A stretch of DNA of 64,000 bases from Brienomyrus brachyistius (GCF_023856365.1 NC_064552.1:6749160-6813159); one strand, 5' to 3'; positions 11,571-23,742 are shown, counted from the stretch's first letter. Program-made: numbers and translations. Notes: generated from the letters alone by a model not told the origin.

Positions 11571-12810
11571 TTTGTATGTATCGACACTTTCATTTATGTT
11601 TTGAATTCTGGCATATACAATTTTCGTTTCACTACTATGTTCAACATGTATTAATGATAGTCCCTAATGAGATTTGCTCTATATTTTGTATTTCAACATT
11701 CTGACCATTTCACCAGGTGCCCAGGCAGCTGGGGCTTATGTTACAAGATAAATGCATTTGTGCATGTGTATTCAAAGCCTGTTATTCCCAGCAGGACGAC
11801 GTTTTTGCCACGAGTCGATGTTCTCCTTTGTCTGACTTAACTGGAGGTTGTCCTCTACTATTTTTTCCAACAATTGATTAATTTACTACGGTAGCACCTA
11901 CCTTTTCCTCTTTTGTGGTACACTGTTGTACTTCAGCAGGAAGGATACTGTACACACCGCCTTGCAGTATCTTTGCAAGTCTTGAGATTTAAACGCAATC
12001 CAATGGTTTTGGTCATGTGACAGTTACATATGACCAAATTGTCAAATTTCATAATACATGGCAAAAACCCAATAATATTAAAGTCATGTCATGGAGTGTC
12101 ACCTTACATTTTTCATTCTATTTCGTTACACAAGACCATTTTGCTGTCAAATTGAAAAGAGGGAAAGATTTCAGCGAAAAAAATTTCTCAAACAAAAAGA
12201 ACATAACATCTTAACATCTTAACTGACTGTTTGCATATTTTCACAGATATCCTTTGCTGAAAACATCTATCATTCAAGCACATCCACAATGAGGTATTGT
12301 AGATGGGCATGTGGTGTATGCAAGGTCAAAAATATTTACATGTAGTGATGTATTGCAAAATGTTACGGAATGCTGACACATTTTGAATGTGTTTATGCAT
12401 ATCTCTTCACTCTCCATTTTTCCTCTGCTCTTTCAGCTCGTATTATTATGGTGACTGACGATTTAACAAAAGAAACATCTTTTATATAGATGAAGAAGAG
12501 TAGAGCCGTGCTTTAAAATGTAATTCTAAGTGGGTCATATGGTTACCTTTGTTAACAGATGCTGTTTATCATTTCTCGCCTGCCTGTAAACAAATACTGC
12601 AAAGATGTATTTTTGTATTATTTCTTTCCTTTGCATCGGTGCCTTTTTAGAAAATCCTTAAAGAAGACATAAAACATTGATACATCGCTATAAAACAACA
12701 GTCCTACCCAGCAATTGAATGTGGAAAAAAGACTTCCTCACTTTTACTTTTGCATATCAGTTGCTGCCTCAAGTCTGAAACGTATTTCATTTGTTTGGCT
12801 GAGTAAAAAC

Positions 12811-12841
12811 TATATATATATATACTATATATATACATACA

Positions 12842-12878
<37 letters not shown>

Positions 12879-12879
12879 G

Positions 12880-12908
<29 letters not shown>
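12811..12908. repeat. (TA)n microsatellite, three interrupted tracts
   Basis: TA runs at 12811-12834, 12847-12875 and 12881-12908 are separated by short non-repeat spacers such as 'catacagtgtg' and 'ttcag'. The Tyr/Ile-rich frames here are spurious. Confidence 0.95.
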
Positions 12909-12915
<7 letters not shown>

Positions 12916-13612
12916 CATACGCACAGTGGTACTTCAGTATATGTTCACATCCTTGGACTTATACCAAACAGAACATATAACATATACCAAATGAATTTTG
13001 CTCATAAGAAATAAAGGGAAAATGATTAATCTGTTCCCATGAAAAAATTTCCTATTTTTATTGGCATATTATACATTGATGGGGTTGTATAAAATAATTT
13101 AAAATAATAAATACTGCTTGATACTAAAATACATAAATACAAAAAACAATTAGATAAATAAATGAAAGTTTAACCTCACTTTATCTTGCTGAAAAAACAC
13201 AAACTCACGTGAAAAATCACAGAATTTTATAGCGCAGGTTGTTCACTGAATGATAGCGTCCTGGTGCTCGTGGGCAGTCGTGGCTTTTCCTCAAGAGAGG
13301 TAAAGGGTAGCACGCGGTGTCGCGGTTTCTACACATACAAACACACACTATATTTCCCAGGATATTGATTTGTGTGTAAGGTAGTATAGTGTGGTTAAAT
13401 AAATTTTTCTTCACGTAATATACTTAAGTAAAATATTGGATATTATTGTTCCAATTAACACGGGACATGGACACAGGGCAGTTGATCAATTGCCAGGGAA
13501 AGATTATCCAGACCAAGGCCAGTGCTGCTGTTGTGCTTCCCCCAGGGTCACAATATGAAACGTCTTTCAGAGTTTATAACCATGTGGGAAATCAATAACT
13601 TCTGTCTGTCTG

Positions 13613-13615
<3 letters not shown>

Positions 13616-13659
<44 letters not shown>
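13616..13659. repeat. (CA)n microsatellite
   Basis: About 22 uninterrupted CA units, preceded by a (CTGT)n stretch. Confidence 0.95.
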
Positions 13660-13664
<5 letters not shown>

Positions 13665-13721
13665 CAGTATCATGCACCTTTTTGAATACAGTACCTAGGA
13701 TGTATCTGGAAAGGAAAGGGT

Positions 13722-14915
13722 GATTGCTTGCACTGCGGCAACTACCGGGAAATAACACTGCCCTCAGTGCTGGGTAAGTTCCTTGCTAGGGTCATCCTCA
13801 ACAGGATCTGTGATCACTTGTTCGCCGACCAGCGACCGGAACAGTCTGGTTTTATGCCTAAAAAGTCTACCATCGACTGCATTCTGGCACTGAGGGATCT
13901 CATTGAGTGCAAAATCGGCAGAGTTTCTTTGCAGCCTTTGTTGATTTTCGTAAAGCATTTCATTCACTTGATCGAGCTGCCCTGTGGGACATGCTGAGAT
14001 CCCCACGAAGTTACTGGGCATCACGGAGGCCTGTACACTCGTACTATGAGTGCTGTGCAGAGTGGAGGCAGAACTTTTGCGTTGATTCAGTTGACTGTGG
14101 GGGTCATCAGGGGTGAGTTCTTGCTCCTACATTGTTCAATGTTTGCATGGACTGGATGTTGAGCAGGGTCATGCGGTCCAGCGGCTGTGGGACTTCTGTT
14201 GGTGTAGAAAGATTCACTGATCTTGACTTTGTCGACGATGCTGTGATCTTTGCGGAGTCAATGGAGGCTCTGATCAGAGCTCCTGAGAGACTGAGTGAGG
14301 AGTATGAGTGTCCTGGATTAAAACCAAAATGCAGGCCTTTAATCACCTCTTGGGCACAGCCATCAGCAATGTGTCTGTCTGCAGAGGGAATCTTGACCAG
14401 GTCGAGAGGTTCACTTATCTCAGCAGCGACATTCATGTCTCTGGTGACTCTTCCTATGAAGTCAGTAGACAGATTGGAAGAGCATGGGGGGTCATGAGGT
14501 CACTGGAATAGGGCATGTGGTGATCCCAATCTCTTTGTAAGACAACGAAGGATCTTTAGAATCTTGGTGTTCCCTGTTTTGCTTTATGCCTGCGAGTCAT
14601 GCTATCCATTGAGACAAAAACTGGACTCCTTTGGTACTGTGTCTCCTCAGAGAGTCCTTTGGTAGAGCTGGTTTGACATTGTGTCAAACTAGCAGTTGGT
14701 CAGGGAGTCCTGAGTCAGACACAGTACCTGCATAGTGAGAGAGCTTCACTTACGGCACTATGGCCATGTGGCACGATTCCCTGAGGGTGGTTGTAGCAGA
14801 TAGATGGCCATTCCCAGAGTGTGGGATTAGACCCTGTGTCAGCCTGGGAGCTTGCCAACTGGGATCCATAGGTGTTTTGCATCAGTACCTGCTTCCCAAC
14901 CTGACCTGAGTTGGG
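13722..14915 (+). mobile_element. Non-LTR retrotransposon (LINE) fragment, reverse-transcriptase region, frameshifted
   Basis: Consecutive + frames carry a degenerate reverse transcriptase. One starts NYREITLPSVLGKFLARVIL and continues RICDHLFADQRPEQSGFMPKKST (13740-13875). The next has AFVDFRKAFHSLDRAALW (RT motif A, about 13930-13990), then FNVCMDWMLSRV, then FTDLDFVDDAVIFAESMEAL, where F-V-D-D is the catalytic YxDD-type motif (about 14210-14270). Downstream are RFTYLSSDIHVSG, an 'LYACES' block and a degraded region near 14745 resembling the 'RLRLYGHVARFP' type of C-terminal block. At least three frame changes and several in-frame stops make it a pseudogene. The 5' endonuclease half is missing. 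I cannot assign the clade with confidence. It ends directly against Tc1 copy B. Confidence 0.85.
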
Positions 14916-14921
14916 ATATTA

Positions 14922-16047
14922 CAGATCAGCCATAACATTAAAACCACTAACAGGTGACGTGAATTACATTGTCTCATTAGAAAGGCACTTGTCAAAGATG
15001 TCACTATACAGTATATTAGGCAAGTGAAAAATCAGTTCTTGAAGTTTATGTGCTGGAAGCAGGAAAAATTGGCAAGCATAAGGATCTGCGTGACTTTGAC
15101 AAGGGCTGAATTGTGATGGCTAGATGACTGAATCAGAGTATTTACAAAACTACAGGCCTTGTGGGGTGCTCCTGGTATGCAGTGGTCAGAACCTACCAGA
15201 AATGGTCCAAGGAAGGCCAGTGAGTGAACCAGCAATGGGGTCATGGGCGCCCAAGGCTCACTGATATATGTTGGGAATGAAGGCCAGCCTGTCTGGTGGG
15301 ATGCAAAGCAAGAGCTGCTGTAGCACAAATTCCTGTTATACTGGCCATGATAGAAAGGTGTCAGACCACACAGGGCGTTGCAGCTTGCTGTCTATGAGGT
15401 TGTGTAGCTGCAGACCATGGCAGAAGGTGGCAGTAATGGGCACATGAACATCAGAACTGGACCATGGAGAAAAGGAAGAAGGTGGCCTGGTCTGATGAGA
15501 CGTTTTCTGTTACACCATGGAGACAGCTGGGTGCATCTGTTTATCCGGGGAACAGGTGGAATGAATTATGGGAAGAGAACAAGCTAGTGGAGGCAGTGTG
15601 ATGCTCTGGAGAATGTTCTGAATGGAAACTCTGGGCCCTAGCATTAATGTGGATGTTATTTTGACAGGTACCACCTACCTAAACATTGTTGCAGACCAAT
15701 TACACCCCTTCATGGCAGTGGTATTCCCCAACGGTCTCTTTCAGCAGGTTATTGCACCTTACTTCTCTGCAAAAATTGTTCAGGAATGGTCTGAGGAATA
15801 TGAAAAAGAACTGAAGATCGTGACTTGGCCTCCAAATTCCCAAGATCTCAATCTGATCGAGCATCTATTTGATGTGCGGGACAAACAAGTCCGAGATCCA
15901 TGGATGCTCCCCTTTGCAACTTACAGGACTTCTGCTAATGTCTTGGTGCCAGATACCACAGAACATCTTCAGAGGTCTGGTGAAGTCCATGCCTCAACGG
16001 GTCAGATCTGGTTTGGCGGCCCAAGGGGGACCTACACAATATTAGGC
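14922..16047 (+). mobile_element. Tc1-like transposon, near full length but decayed (copy B)
   Basis: The left terminal repeat starts after TA at 14920-14921 with 'cagatcagccataacatta'. Transposase remnants run through the + strand: an HTH region around 15060-15250 (frameshifted, the mirror of copy A), 'TMETAGCICLSG'-like and 'MLWRMF'-like blocks around 15510-15620, then 15622-16047 containing TTYLNIVADQLHPFMAVVFP and WPPNSQDLNLIEHLFDVRD. The DxE region is damaged: the usual FQQDNAP block reads FQQVIAP, so the second Asp is lost, while the Glu in NLIEHL remains. There are many stops and frameshifts. The right terminal repeat is not recognisable after 'attaggctca' at 16050. Same family as copy A, opposite orientation. 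Confidence 0.85.
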
Positions 16048-16467
16048 TCATCTGTGAATTGTAGATGTGGAAATTGGGACTCAATGCTATAAGTCAATAT
16101 AATGTTTACCTTATGTGGTAATGTAACAACACATTTTGTTATAACACCTCATTGTGTAATAACTTGAGAAAATGTAAAAAAAAAATCACTTCATTATATA
16201 ATGACACCAGCATTTGTAATATTTTGCTAAATTTTGTAATAGTGATCTTGTTTTTACTTTTATGTGGTTATTTAGACTAAGATCAGAGTCAACAATAACC
16301 CCCATCTAATTTAATATTTGGGAAGTTTAATTTAGCTTAATTGCTAAAACATAATATGTGTATAGATATAGACATCCATTTTGGTTGGTTATTACATAAT
16401 GCACTGTATTATTACATTTTTATAATTTTAAAAAAGTGTCACAAAATTGTAAAAACCACCATAATAT

Positions 16468-16766
16468 CCATCCATCCATCCATTTTCCAAACCGCTTATC
16501 CTACTGGGTCGCGGGGGGTCCGGAGCCTATCCCGGGAGCAATGGGCACGAGGCAGGGAACAACCCAGGATGGGGGGCCAGCCCACCGCAGGGCACACTCA
16601 CACACCATTCACTCACACATGCACACCTATGGGCAATTTAGCAACTCCAATTAGCCTCAGCATGTTTTTGGACTGTGGGGGGAAACCGGAGTACCCAGAG
16701 GAAACCCCACGACGACATGGGGAGAACATGCAAACTCCGCACACATGTGACCACCATGCCGCCCCC
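16468..16766 (-). mobile_element. Fish-type SINE, best-preserved copy, with 13-bp target-site duplication
   Basis: Read on the minus strand it has a head near 16766 ('GGGGGCGGCATGGTGGTCAC'), the block 'GAGTTTGCATGTTCTCCCC', 'GGTTTCCCCCCACAGTCC' and a tail 'GGATAAGCGGTTTGG' followed by 'AAAATGGATGGATGGATGG'. The direct repeat 'accaccataatat' flanks it exactly at 16455-16467 and 16767-16779, which is a clean target-site duplication from retrotransposition. Open frames across it on the + strand are spurious. Confidence 0.88.
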
Positions 16767-16907
16767 ACCACCATAATATGTTATGATTTATTACAAATTA
16801 TGTGGAAATTAATTGCATACTGCGATAAAGTGATGTATAAAGAATTTGGCAGGTTATTACAAAATGCAATGCTATTGCACAATGAAGTGAACATCTGTTG
16901 CTTTTTG

Positions 16908-16995
16908 TTATTACATAATGCAGTGTTATTACATAATGCAGTGTTATCACATAATGCAGTGTTATTACATAATGCAGTATTATCACATGATGCTT
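16908..16995. repeat. 18-bp tandem repeat, about 4.9 copies
   Basis: Unit 'ttattacataatgcagtg', starting at 16908, 16926, 16944, 16962 and 16980. Single changes (t to c in 'ttatcac') occur in units 3 and 5. It reads open on the minus strand as repeated LHYVITLHYVIT, with no sign of real coding. Confidence 0.92.
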
Positions 16996-17109
16996 TCTTA
17001 CAGGTAATGTGAGCAATATTTTGAAAAGCAACTGTTATGTTTGTTTCCAATAATACAATAACCATGAAATTATTGCTATTGCAAAAATTGTTACATTGTA
17101 ACATTCCAT

Positions 17110-20030
17110 GTAACCATATTGCAGGACACATGAAAAAAAAAAACGCATTGGTAACCTGAGTGCCTCCATCTTAACAAGTGCTTCTAGCTGCTAGATGGAC
17201 AAGCAGAAGTTTTTTTTAATGTTATCAGGAATGCGCCTTGCCGTTCCATTTTTGGTCTGAGCTGTCTGAATGTGACGGCCATTAAAGAGGCTGCCACTGC
17301 CAGTGGGCTTGCTTTGCTGGGATCACTGAAGTATACAGTTAACAAGCTACGCTTTCAGACAGCTGATGGTACAAATGGGACTGCGCGCAAAGCCCAGAGG
17401 CTGCTTCATCTCTGGGACCAGCTTGGTTTTCAGTGGGGAAAATCAGCACAAGGCCCCATTGGAAATTGTGCTTCCAGTCATAGCCAAATGTTAGCTGGGT
17501 TACACGATTTATATACAAATAAATAATAAATAAAAAAAAGGAATTGAGACTAATGCATGATAATTTTTTGTCAGAATTATTTATTTGAAATAGTCTCTGA
17601 AATTTAAAGACGTGTTTTTGATCAGGAACGTTTTTACGCTCAGCTGCAGTCCACCCTGCGCTATCCACTTCATTAAAAGTGATGATAGTTTACACATTAT
17701 CGGGAAAACAGGGTTTGATCATTCCAATTACCCAGGCCCCATTGATGCAGGGCTGTAATGGGGAAGGCCCACTGAGAGAGTGAGTGGGAAATCTGTAGAG
17801 CTGTCAACAGCAGCACCTGCTGCCCCGGGGCTGCCGAGGAATACACATCAAACAGAGACAAAACAGGAACGCTGAAAACAACAGGCGGAATTAAAACCAG
17901 CCCCAACTCAGCCTCGCAGTGCTACGCTACATAATACACACAGGAAAAACTGGAAAAGCAAAGCAAGGAGATTAACACGAATCCGGTGTCATTTTTATCA
18001 ACAGATTTGTGGGATTAATGTGAAAAAAATGAAAAAAATCATATTTTTGTGTAGCCGGATGTATTGCGTTAATAGTCAATGTTGACTCTACGCACATTTT
18101 TTTTACGCTTCATGTACAGTATGTTCACTATCATATTTCGCGAATATATTATTGAATATCATAATATATTTTTAATATATTGTTATGAAACTAACCACAT
18201 CTCAAACATACAAGAGATATGGTACATTTGCTTAGACCCAATAATATTCAAGCCAGGAATTTTTAAAGGAGAGGATTTCCCTTTAATTTTACATTTACAA
18301 TGCTTCATCAAAACACCAAGACTGGCCTTTTAAACCACAATGAGAGAAACACACATACTGACAGCAGAAACTTTACATGATATACACAACATTAAAAGCA
18401 CAAGTGGGTTATCAGAGGCAGGGGGTGTTGTTCTGTGTTTCTCGTGTATTTTAAATGTGTTTAGCAATGAAATGTGCAACTCGCAATAAGAGTTCCGAAA
18501 TAGCCAACACACCCTTAGCAGCAGCAGTCTGTTTTAATTAAACATAAACATTTAAATATAACTAAAGTATTGCACAATACTATGGAGAGCAGAGGATGTA
18601 GTTACACATATCTGTCATTTTTTTTTCACAATAATCCCATTCCATTATGATCTGAGATGAAACATCTGCAAAACAACAATATACTGAACTTGAAAATTTC
18701 ATTGGCATATAATCCACTTTATTTAGTTATTTCCTCAGTGTGTACACATCAATCGAGAGTTCAGATTACTTAAGTTTATACATTATGTATATACTTCGGA
18801 AGAGTAATATGTAAATAACTATATGATTCTGTATCCTTTATATGCTAGTACACAGTGATTCCTCTTTTAATAAACGTTATTTGACTCCTCTCCATGTACA
18901 CATACTGTAGGAATTGTGATAATATGGGTTTAAGTTAAAAATAGCGGAGGCAATGCACCAAAACTTATTGTTCTACTGTGTCTATGCAGTCATAACAAGA
19001 CACTGCAAACTTTCAAACACAATATTATAAGCGTTTTCATGGAAACAAGCTTCTGGTTTGCCACTCATAGATTGTACATTCTAGAGTAAAACAGGTTTTG
19101 GAATGAAATGGACGTTTGTTAGATTCTAACATAGATTTTTGGTATACTGGGTGTGGCTTAATCTTAGGCTTTGGATTTTCTAGAGAGTTTCTCACTCTGT
19201 TTTATATATTTAGTTATTTATATTTTTAAAGAATTACAAAGAAGTAGGGTTAGAATCAGGCACAGGCAAACTATGCAGCTGCCTAAACCCAAATTGGCAC
19301 AAGTCATAAAAAGAGAATATGACCACATACACAAAATTCAAATATAATAAGAAAAATTAAAACCATATGTGTTAAATGAAAACAATTATATGCAGGCAGA
19401 AACATGGACGGCTCCGGCTAGAGGCAGAAGAGACAGTCCCCGAATTATCTGTGTTACAGAGGAAGTGAAATGATTGTCAATTTTCTTGGTAGAGGGACCA
19501 CACAAGAAAAGTTTTGCCCAGAGCCCCCGAGAATGTAGATCCAGTGCTGCAAACAAGTATGAAATAGTAAAGTGAAGTATGTATCTTGATTTTATTGGCC
19601 TAAGTATGTAAGGAAAAATGGAATGTTTGTATTGCAACCCTACCTTAATCAGGCTTACAGTGTATGGTTCTTAATAGGCTAATAATGAATGTGGCAGGTT
19701 GAAACCAGTGTGGGTTGGAATGAGAACGTTGTGGGGGGGCGTCAGGAACATTATTGAGAATTTCTATAGTAGTTGATGGCTAAGTTTGTAATTTATTCAT
19801 AAACACAAATCATACTGCATCTTCAACCCTCTCAGTGTTGGAATTGGGTTGGGGTGGTAGGGCCATGGCGGGGGGGGGGGGGGGGGGGGGTGTCTTGGAG
19901 TTTATGCCAGGCTGCACAGGGTTGAGGAAATACTTGGCCTAAACCCAACCAGCATGACACGTGCCTGCATTTCAGATGCAGAGTCATGGACTACTGGTAG
20001 ATTATAAATTTATAAGGTTCTGATTAACCT
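17110..20030. other. Intergenic stretch without recognised genes
   Basis: Mostly AT-rich single-copy-looking sequence. A mildly CpG-richer patch at 17230-17480 carries an open frame (17272-17526) with no recognisable domain. A G21 run is at 19870-19890. No splice-compatible exon or known repeat was recognised. Confidence 0.6.
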
Positions 20031-20034
20031 CACT

Positions 20035-20165
20035 GTATGTCACCCAGCTGCAGGAGGGAACCACGGAACCTGCTGGTGAGTCGCATCCGGCAGGGAGAAC
20101 ATGCAGACTCCACTGCGGGGGCTAACTTCAAACTCCCTACCCATGGAGCCTACCTACAATAATAC
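20035..20165 (-). mobile_element. Partial SINE copy (head half)
   Basis: Contains 'gcagggagaacatgcagact' followed by 'ccac', and a degraded 'ggagggaaccacggaacc' block in the same order as the SINE at 16468-16766. The tail half is missing or too diverged to follow. Confidence 0.55.
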
Positions 20166-20730
20166 ACCACATTTTTAAATAGTTATTTTAATTGATAACT
20201 AGCCGATATGCTACATGCGTTTGGAACCACAAAGTAAATAAAGTAGACTGTGAATGGTAATTTCCTGCCATTCATTTCATAGGAGTCGGCACAGTTTCAG
20301 CAATGGCACATGTGGCTACCAAAATTAAACAGCATTTTTACTGCTAGGATATAACATAATGAAATCAGGGCAAAGCACATTGTAAGCACTACAATATATT
20401 ATGTGTCAGTTCCAGACCACTCCATGCATTTGCCTTTTCTTTTGCAGTTCCTTAATTTAATTTCCTTCTGTAATCCAATATTTTTCCAACATGTCAGTGA
20501 GGTACAATTTGCTCCTGGGCACATAATGTACATGAGATGAAGTTTGAGAGTAATAATACTGTTGAAACTGGCCTTTCATAAAATTATGAAATTCGATATT
20601 TTTCTGTTGCAAAATTTGCTTTTCCCCCTCTGAAAGGAAAAACTCTTAAATTCACTCCCAGAACTTTATTCATATATATTTGTTTCTTAAATAGTGGTCA
20701 GAGCTCCTGAATAGTTCTGAGCCACCAGTA

Positions 20731-20810
20731 TAATATAATATAATATAATATAATATAATATAATATAATATAATATAATATAATATAATATAATATAATA
20801 TAATATAATA
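20731..20810. repeat. Perfect pentanucleotide microsatellite (TAATA)16
   Basis: Eighty bases made of 16 uninterrupted TAATA units, without a single mismatch. Confidence 0.97.
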
Positions 20811-21044
20811 GCTGGAGGCAGTGATTAACGGGGTCCATGTACTGTACTATGGCCTTAATAGATACTTTGGCTACATTTAACATAAAATGTTCCATTAGAA
20901 TTCCTGTAAATGAATGGGGATTAAGTTTGGAAGCCCATTGTGTATGTTTGGCTGTATAATATTACATTACTGTAAAAGGGTCTATGGACTACAGTACCAA
21001 CATAAGACCAACTTGTGTCTTTTTTCCGGTACGAATAGGGGAAG

Positions 21045-22450
21045 GAATTTTGCACCATTACACCAAATTTCATGATTCTCAGTCATATACAAGGGAAATT
21101 ATCAGGTGTTGGAATTTGATGGGCTGTTGTCAGCAACGTTTTATAAGTAAATGAACCTTGATTATTTGATTTGTTTGGGCATTTGACCAGGAACACGCAC
21201 ACAAAATTTCATCAATTTTATGGTTAATTCAATGGTTTCCGAGTTATAAGATATTTTTATAGCACCTGTGATTGGGCAATTTTTATGGAATTTGGAATCA
21301 CCTTGGAAAGGTCATACTAACCATAGATTGCAGTTTGCTAAAAATTGGACGTTACGTTAATGAGAAATAACTCATTAAGTGCAAACAGGCCACGCCCAAG
21401 AAATTAATTGGCCTGTAGCAAGCATTGGAACAATTACCCTGAGTGAAATCCTACGGACAACTTTTTTCTCTGCATTTATCTCCAGATGTTGCAGTTCAAA
21501 TTTTGTGTGAATTGGAGGAACAGTTTAAGACAAATTAGCAAGGGGCAGTGATTGATGATCCTATTAGCAAATATAACTGTCTGAATTCAAGGAATGTGGA
21601 AAAAAAAATCTTTTTACTTTCTAGGACCCACACTTCAGAATGTATAACCAAAACATAAAACAATGCACTATAGCACTATTAAGGTGAACAGTGTCTCTTT
21701 ACAGCCCTGAACAGTGGAGGGAACGTTGCACGATGGCACAAAATTTCATGATTCTCAGTCGTATACAGGGATAATTATAGCCGGCTGAAATGTTACTGAC
21801 TGTGGTCAGCCATGTTTGATTAGTAGATGAACTTTAATTAAAAGATTAGTTGGGACCATCAGGCCATGAAGAAGTAGCCAAAATTTTGTCGTTCTGTGTC
21901 CAATGGTTTCTGAGTTATAAATAATTTTGAATTATAGTTGGACCTATTGGGTGATTTTAACGAAATTTGGTGAGTGACTTTAGAATGTTTTGCCAACTAC
22001 ACATGGGACGTTTGGTGAGAGCTGGATGTTCAGTTGATGAGAAATTGGTTATTAAGTGCAAAAGACCACGACCAACAAATGAACTGGTCTGCATCACTAA
22101 CTGTATCACATAACAGTTTGCCTGATCAAAATCTTACAATATTTTTTTTGTCTATATACTTGCAAGATGCTGCAGTTCAAATTTTGTATGAATCAAATGA
22201 ACAGTCTAGGTCGAATTTTAAGTAAAAAGTAGATTATTCTCATTATACAAATTAGCAAAATATCTAAGTAGGCGAAGCGTCATCGTCCCATTGGCAGTAT
22301 TTTTTGCCATTAGACAAGGAATATTGCCAAAATAGTGTTTTATTTCTATGACTTACGGTTCCAGAGATACAGGCCAAAACACAAAACATTGCATTATAAC
22401 GCCATCATCCGGCCAATAGGTGGCGCTATATGATTTTGCTTGCCTGAGTA
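21045..22450. repeat. Two diverged direct copies of a ~680-bp dispersed repeat
   Basis: Copy 1 (about 21045-21600) and copy 2 (about 21725-22260) share collinear blocks. 'catgattctcagtc' is at 21071 and 21747. 'aatggtttccgagttataa' pairs with 'caatggtttctgagttataa'. 'ttaagtgcaaacaggccacg' pairs with 'ttaagtgcaaaagaccacga'. 'gcagttcaaattttgt' is at 21491 and 22172. The offset is 676-681 bp throughout. The second copy continues to about 22430, ending near 'aataggtggcgctatatga'. No coding capacity was seen. Confidence 0.8.
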
Positions 22451-22583
22451 GCAAATTTTGTGGTTCTACACCTTACGGTTTCTGCTCCCCATTTCATTTT
22501 ATTGCAGAATAAAACTAATAATAATAAGAAATATCTTTGCAGATTTCCATAGGCTTCCAGCTTGCATGCTTGGACCACTAATA

Positions 22584-22584
<1 letters not shown>

Positions 22585-22661
<77 letters not shown>
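22585..22661. repeat. (TATC)n microsatellite, about 19 units
   Basis: Uninterrupted tetranucleotide array. The Leu-Ser-Ile-Tyr frame across it is an artefact. Confidence 0.97.
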
Positions 22662-23349
22662 ATTAATTAAGATAGCCCTTAGTTGTCCTACTTAGTTTTA
22701 AAAGTGAGTCCTTCACTTAAGATCAGTGCTACTAAATGCTGCAGGATGGATGGATCATGAAATGGCACCAGTCTCACCTTGATGACCGTGGTGTTGTCTG
22801 CGTGTACTGCTCCATGACAGAAATATTCCTCCATCTGCCTTTTAGGGCTACTTGACATAATTAAATTTCTTTTTTGATCTGTTTCCTCGGGGAACCTGCA
22901 GGTAATGTAAATGAGGTCACATTACAATATTAATTTTAAAGTGGCTTTCATACTTTAATTACATGAAAAAGATGTCAAGAATGTTTGAACTGGTAGGACA
23001 TTGACATGTTTATCTAGCTTGTACACTTCTAAAAGATACATTTTAAAAGCTTGAGTACATTAATTTAGGTGGGGAATGGGGTGGTTATGCTTCATGTAAT
23101 GAACACAAAAAAAAAATCGGTGGTGAGTCTCAATATTTTTTCTGGCAAATTAACCAACAAATGAATTAACATAAATACAAATACGAGTAACGCAATTTAA
23201 ATAAAGACAGCTACCACAAAAAAAAGAAAAATACTCTGAGACTTTTTTTTTTTGAGAAAATCTAGATTATTTACTTCCTCATCTGAAAAGATAATTTTCC
23301 TCTATGCAAAAGGGGTTTATAAATCAGCTGATTTGTCTTTTATTAACTA

Positions 23350-23742
23350 TCCAGCCATTTTCTGTAACGATTTGTGACCCATCACCACGAAATGAGTCGT
23401 AATTCGCACTGGTAGAAATACACCCATAAGACTCATTTCGTGGTGATGGGTCACATTTTATCCTATTCAGGGTCATGGGGGGTCTGGAGCCTATAGGCAC
23501 AAGGCAGGGAACAACCAAGGATGGAGCACCAATCCATTGCGGGACACACTCACACACCATTCACAGTCATGGGCAACTTGGCAACTCCAGTTAGCCTCAT
23601 CATGTCTTTGGACCGTGGGCGGGAAACCAGAGTATCTAGATGAAACCCAAGACAACACAGGGACCATGGCAGAGGCTCAAACTCCAGTCACAACAGGTAT
23701 GAGGCAAAAGTGCTGACCACTGCACCACCATACTACCCTTCT
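23350..23742 (-). mobile_element. SINE copy interrupted by an 83-bp hairpin insertion
   Basis: It follows the SINE at 16468-16766 collinearly. 'ccattttctgtaacgatt' lies before the insertion and 'tttatcctattcagggtcat' after it. Then come 'gggtctggagcctat', 'ggcagggaacaacc', 'ggacacactcacacacc', 'ggcaacttggcaactccagt', 'gtctttggaccgtggg' and 'ctgaccactgcaccacca'. The tail side is to the left, so the element is on the minus strand. Confidence 0.85.
23373..23455. repeat. Palindromic insertion with 26-bp perfect inverted arms
   Basis: The left arm at 23373-23398 (begins TGTGACCCATCACCACGAAA) is the exact reverse complement of 23430-23455 (ends TTTCGTGGTGATGGGTCACA). A 31-nt spacer separates them. 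The unit interrupts the SINE between 'aacgatt' and 'ttttatcc', so it looks like a very small MITE-type insertion. Flanking T-runs (ttt and ttt) could be a target duplication but are too short and simple to be sure. Confidence 0.85.

Larger units (their letters stand above)
16085..17110. repeat. AT-rich repeat with ACATAATGCA motifs, split by a SINE
   Basis: The motif 'attacataatgcactg' or its variants occurs on both sides of the SINE insertion (16390-16410 and 16855-16995), together with other 'gttataacac'/'taataac' blocks. This suggests one older repeat element, of unknown type, into which the SINE inserted. Confidence 0.5.

Noticed and set aside
16781..17131. Minus-strand frames with repeated 'CNNTALCNN' and 'LHYVIT' motifs
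   Set aside because: They are translations of the 18-bp tandem repeat at 16908-16995, not a repeat protein.
17272..17526. 84-codon + strand open frame in a slightly CpG-rich patch
   Set aside because: No domain, no convincing splice sites and no homologue that I recognise. Its length is within chance for this window.
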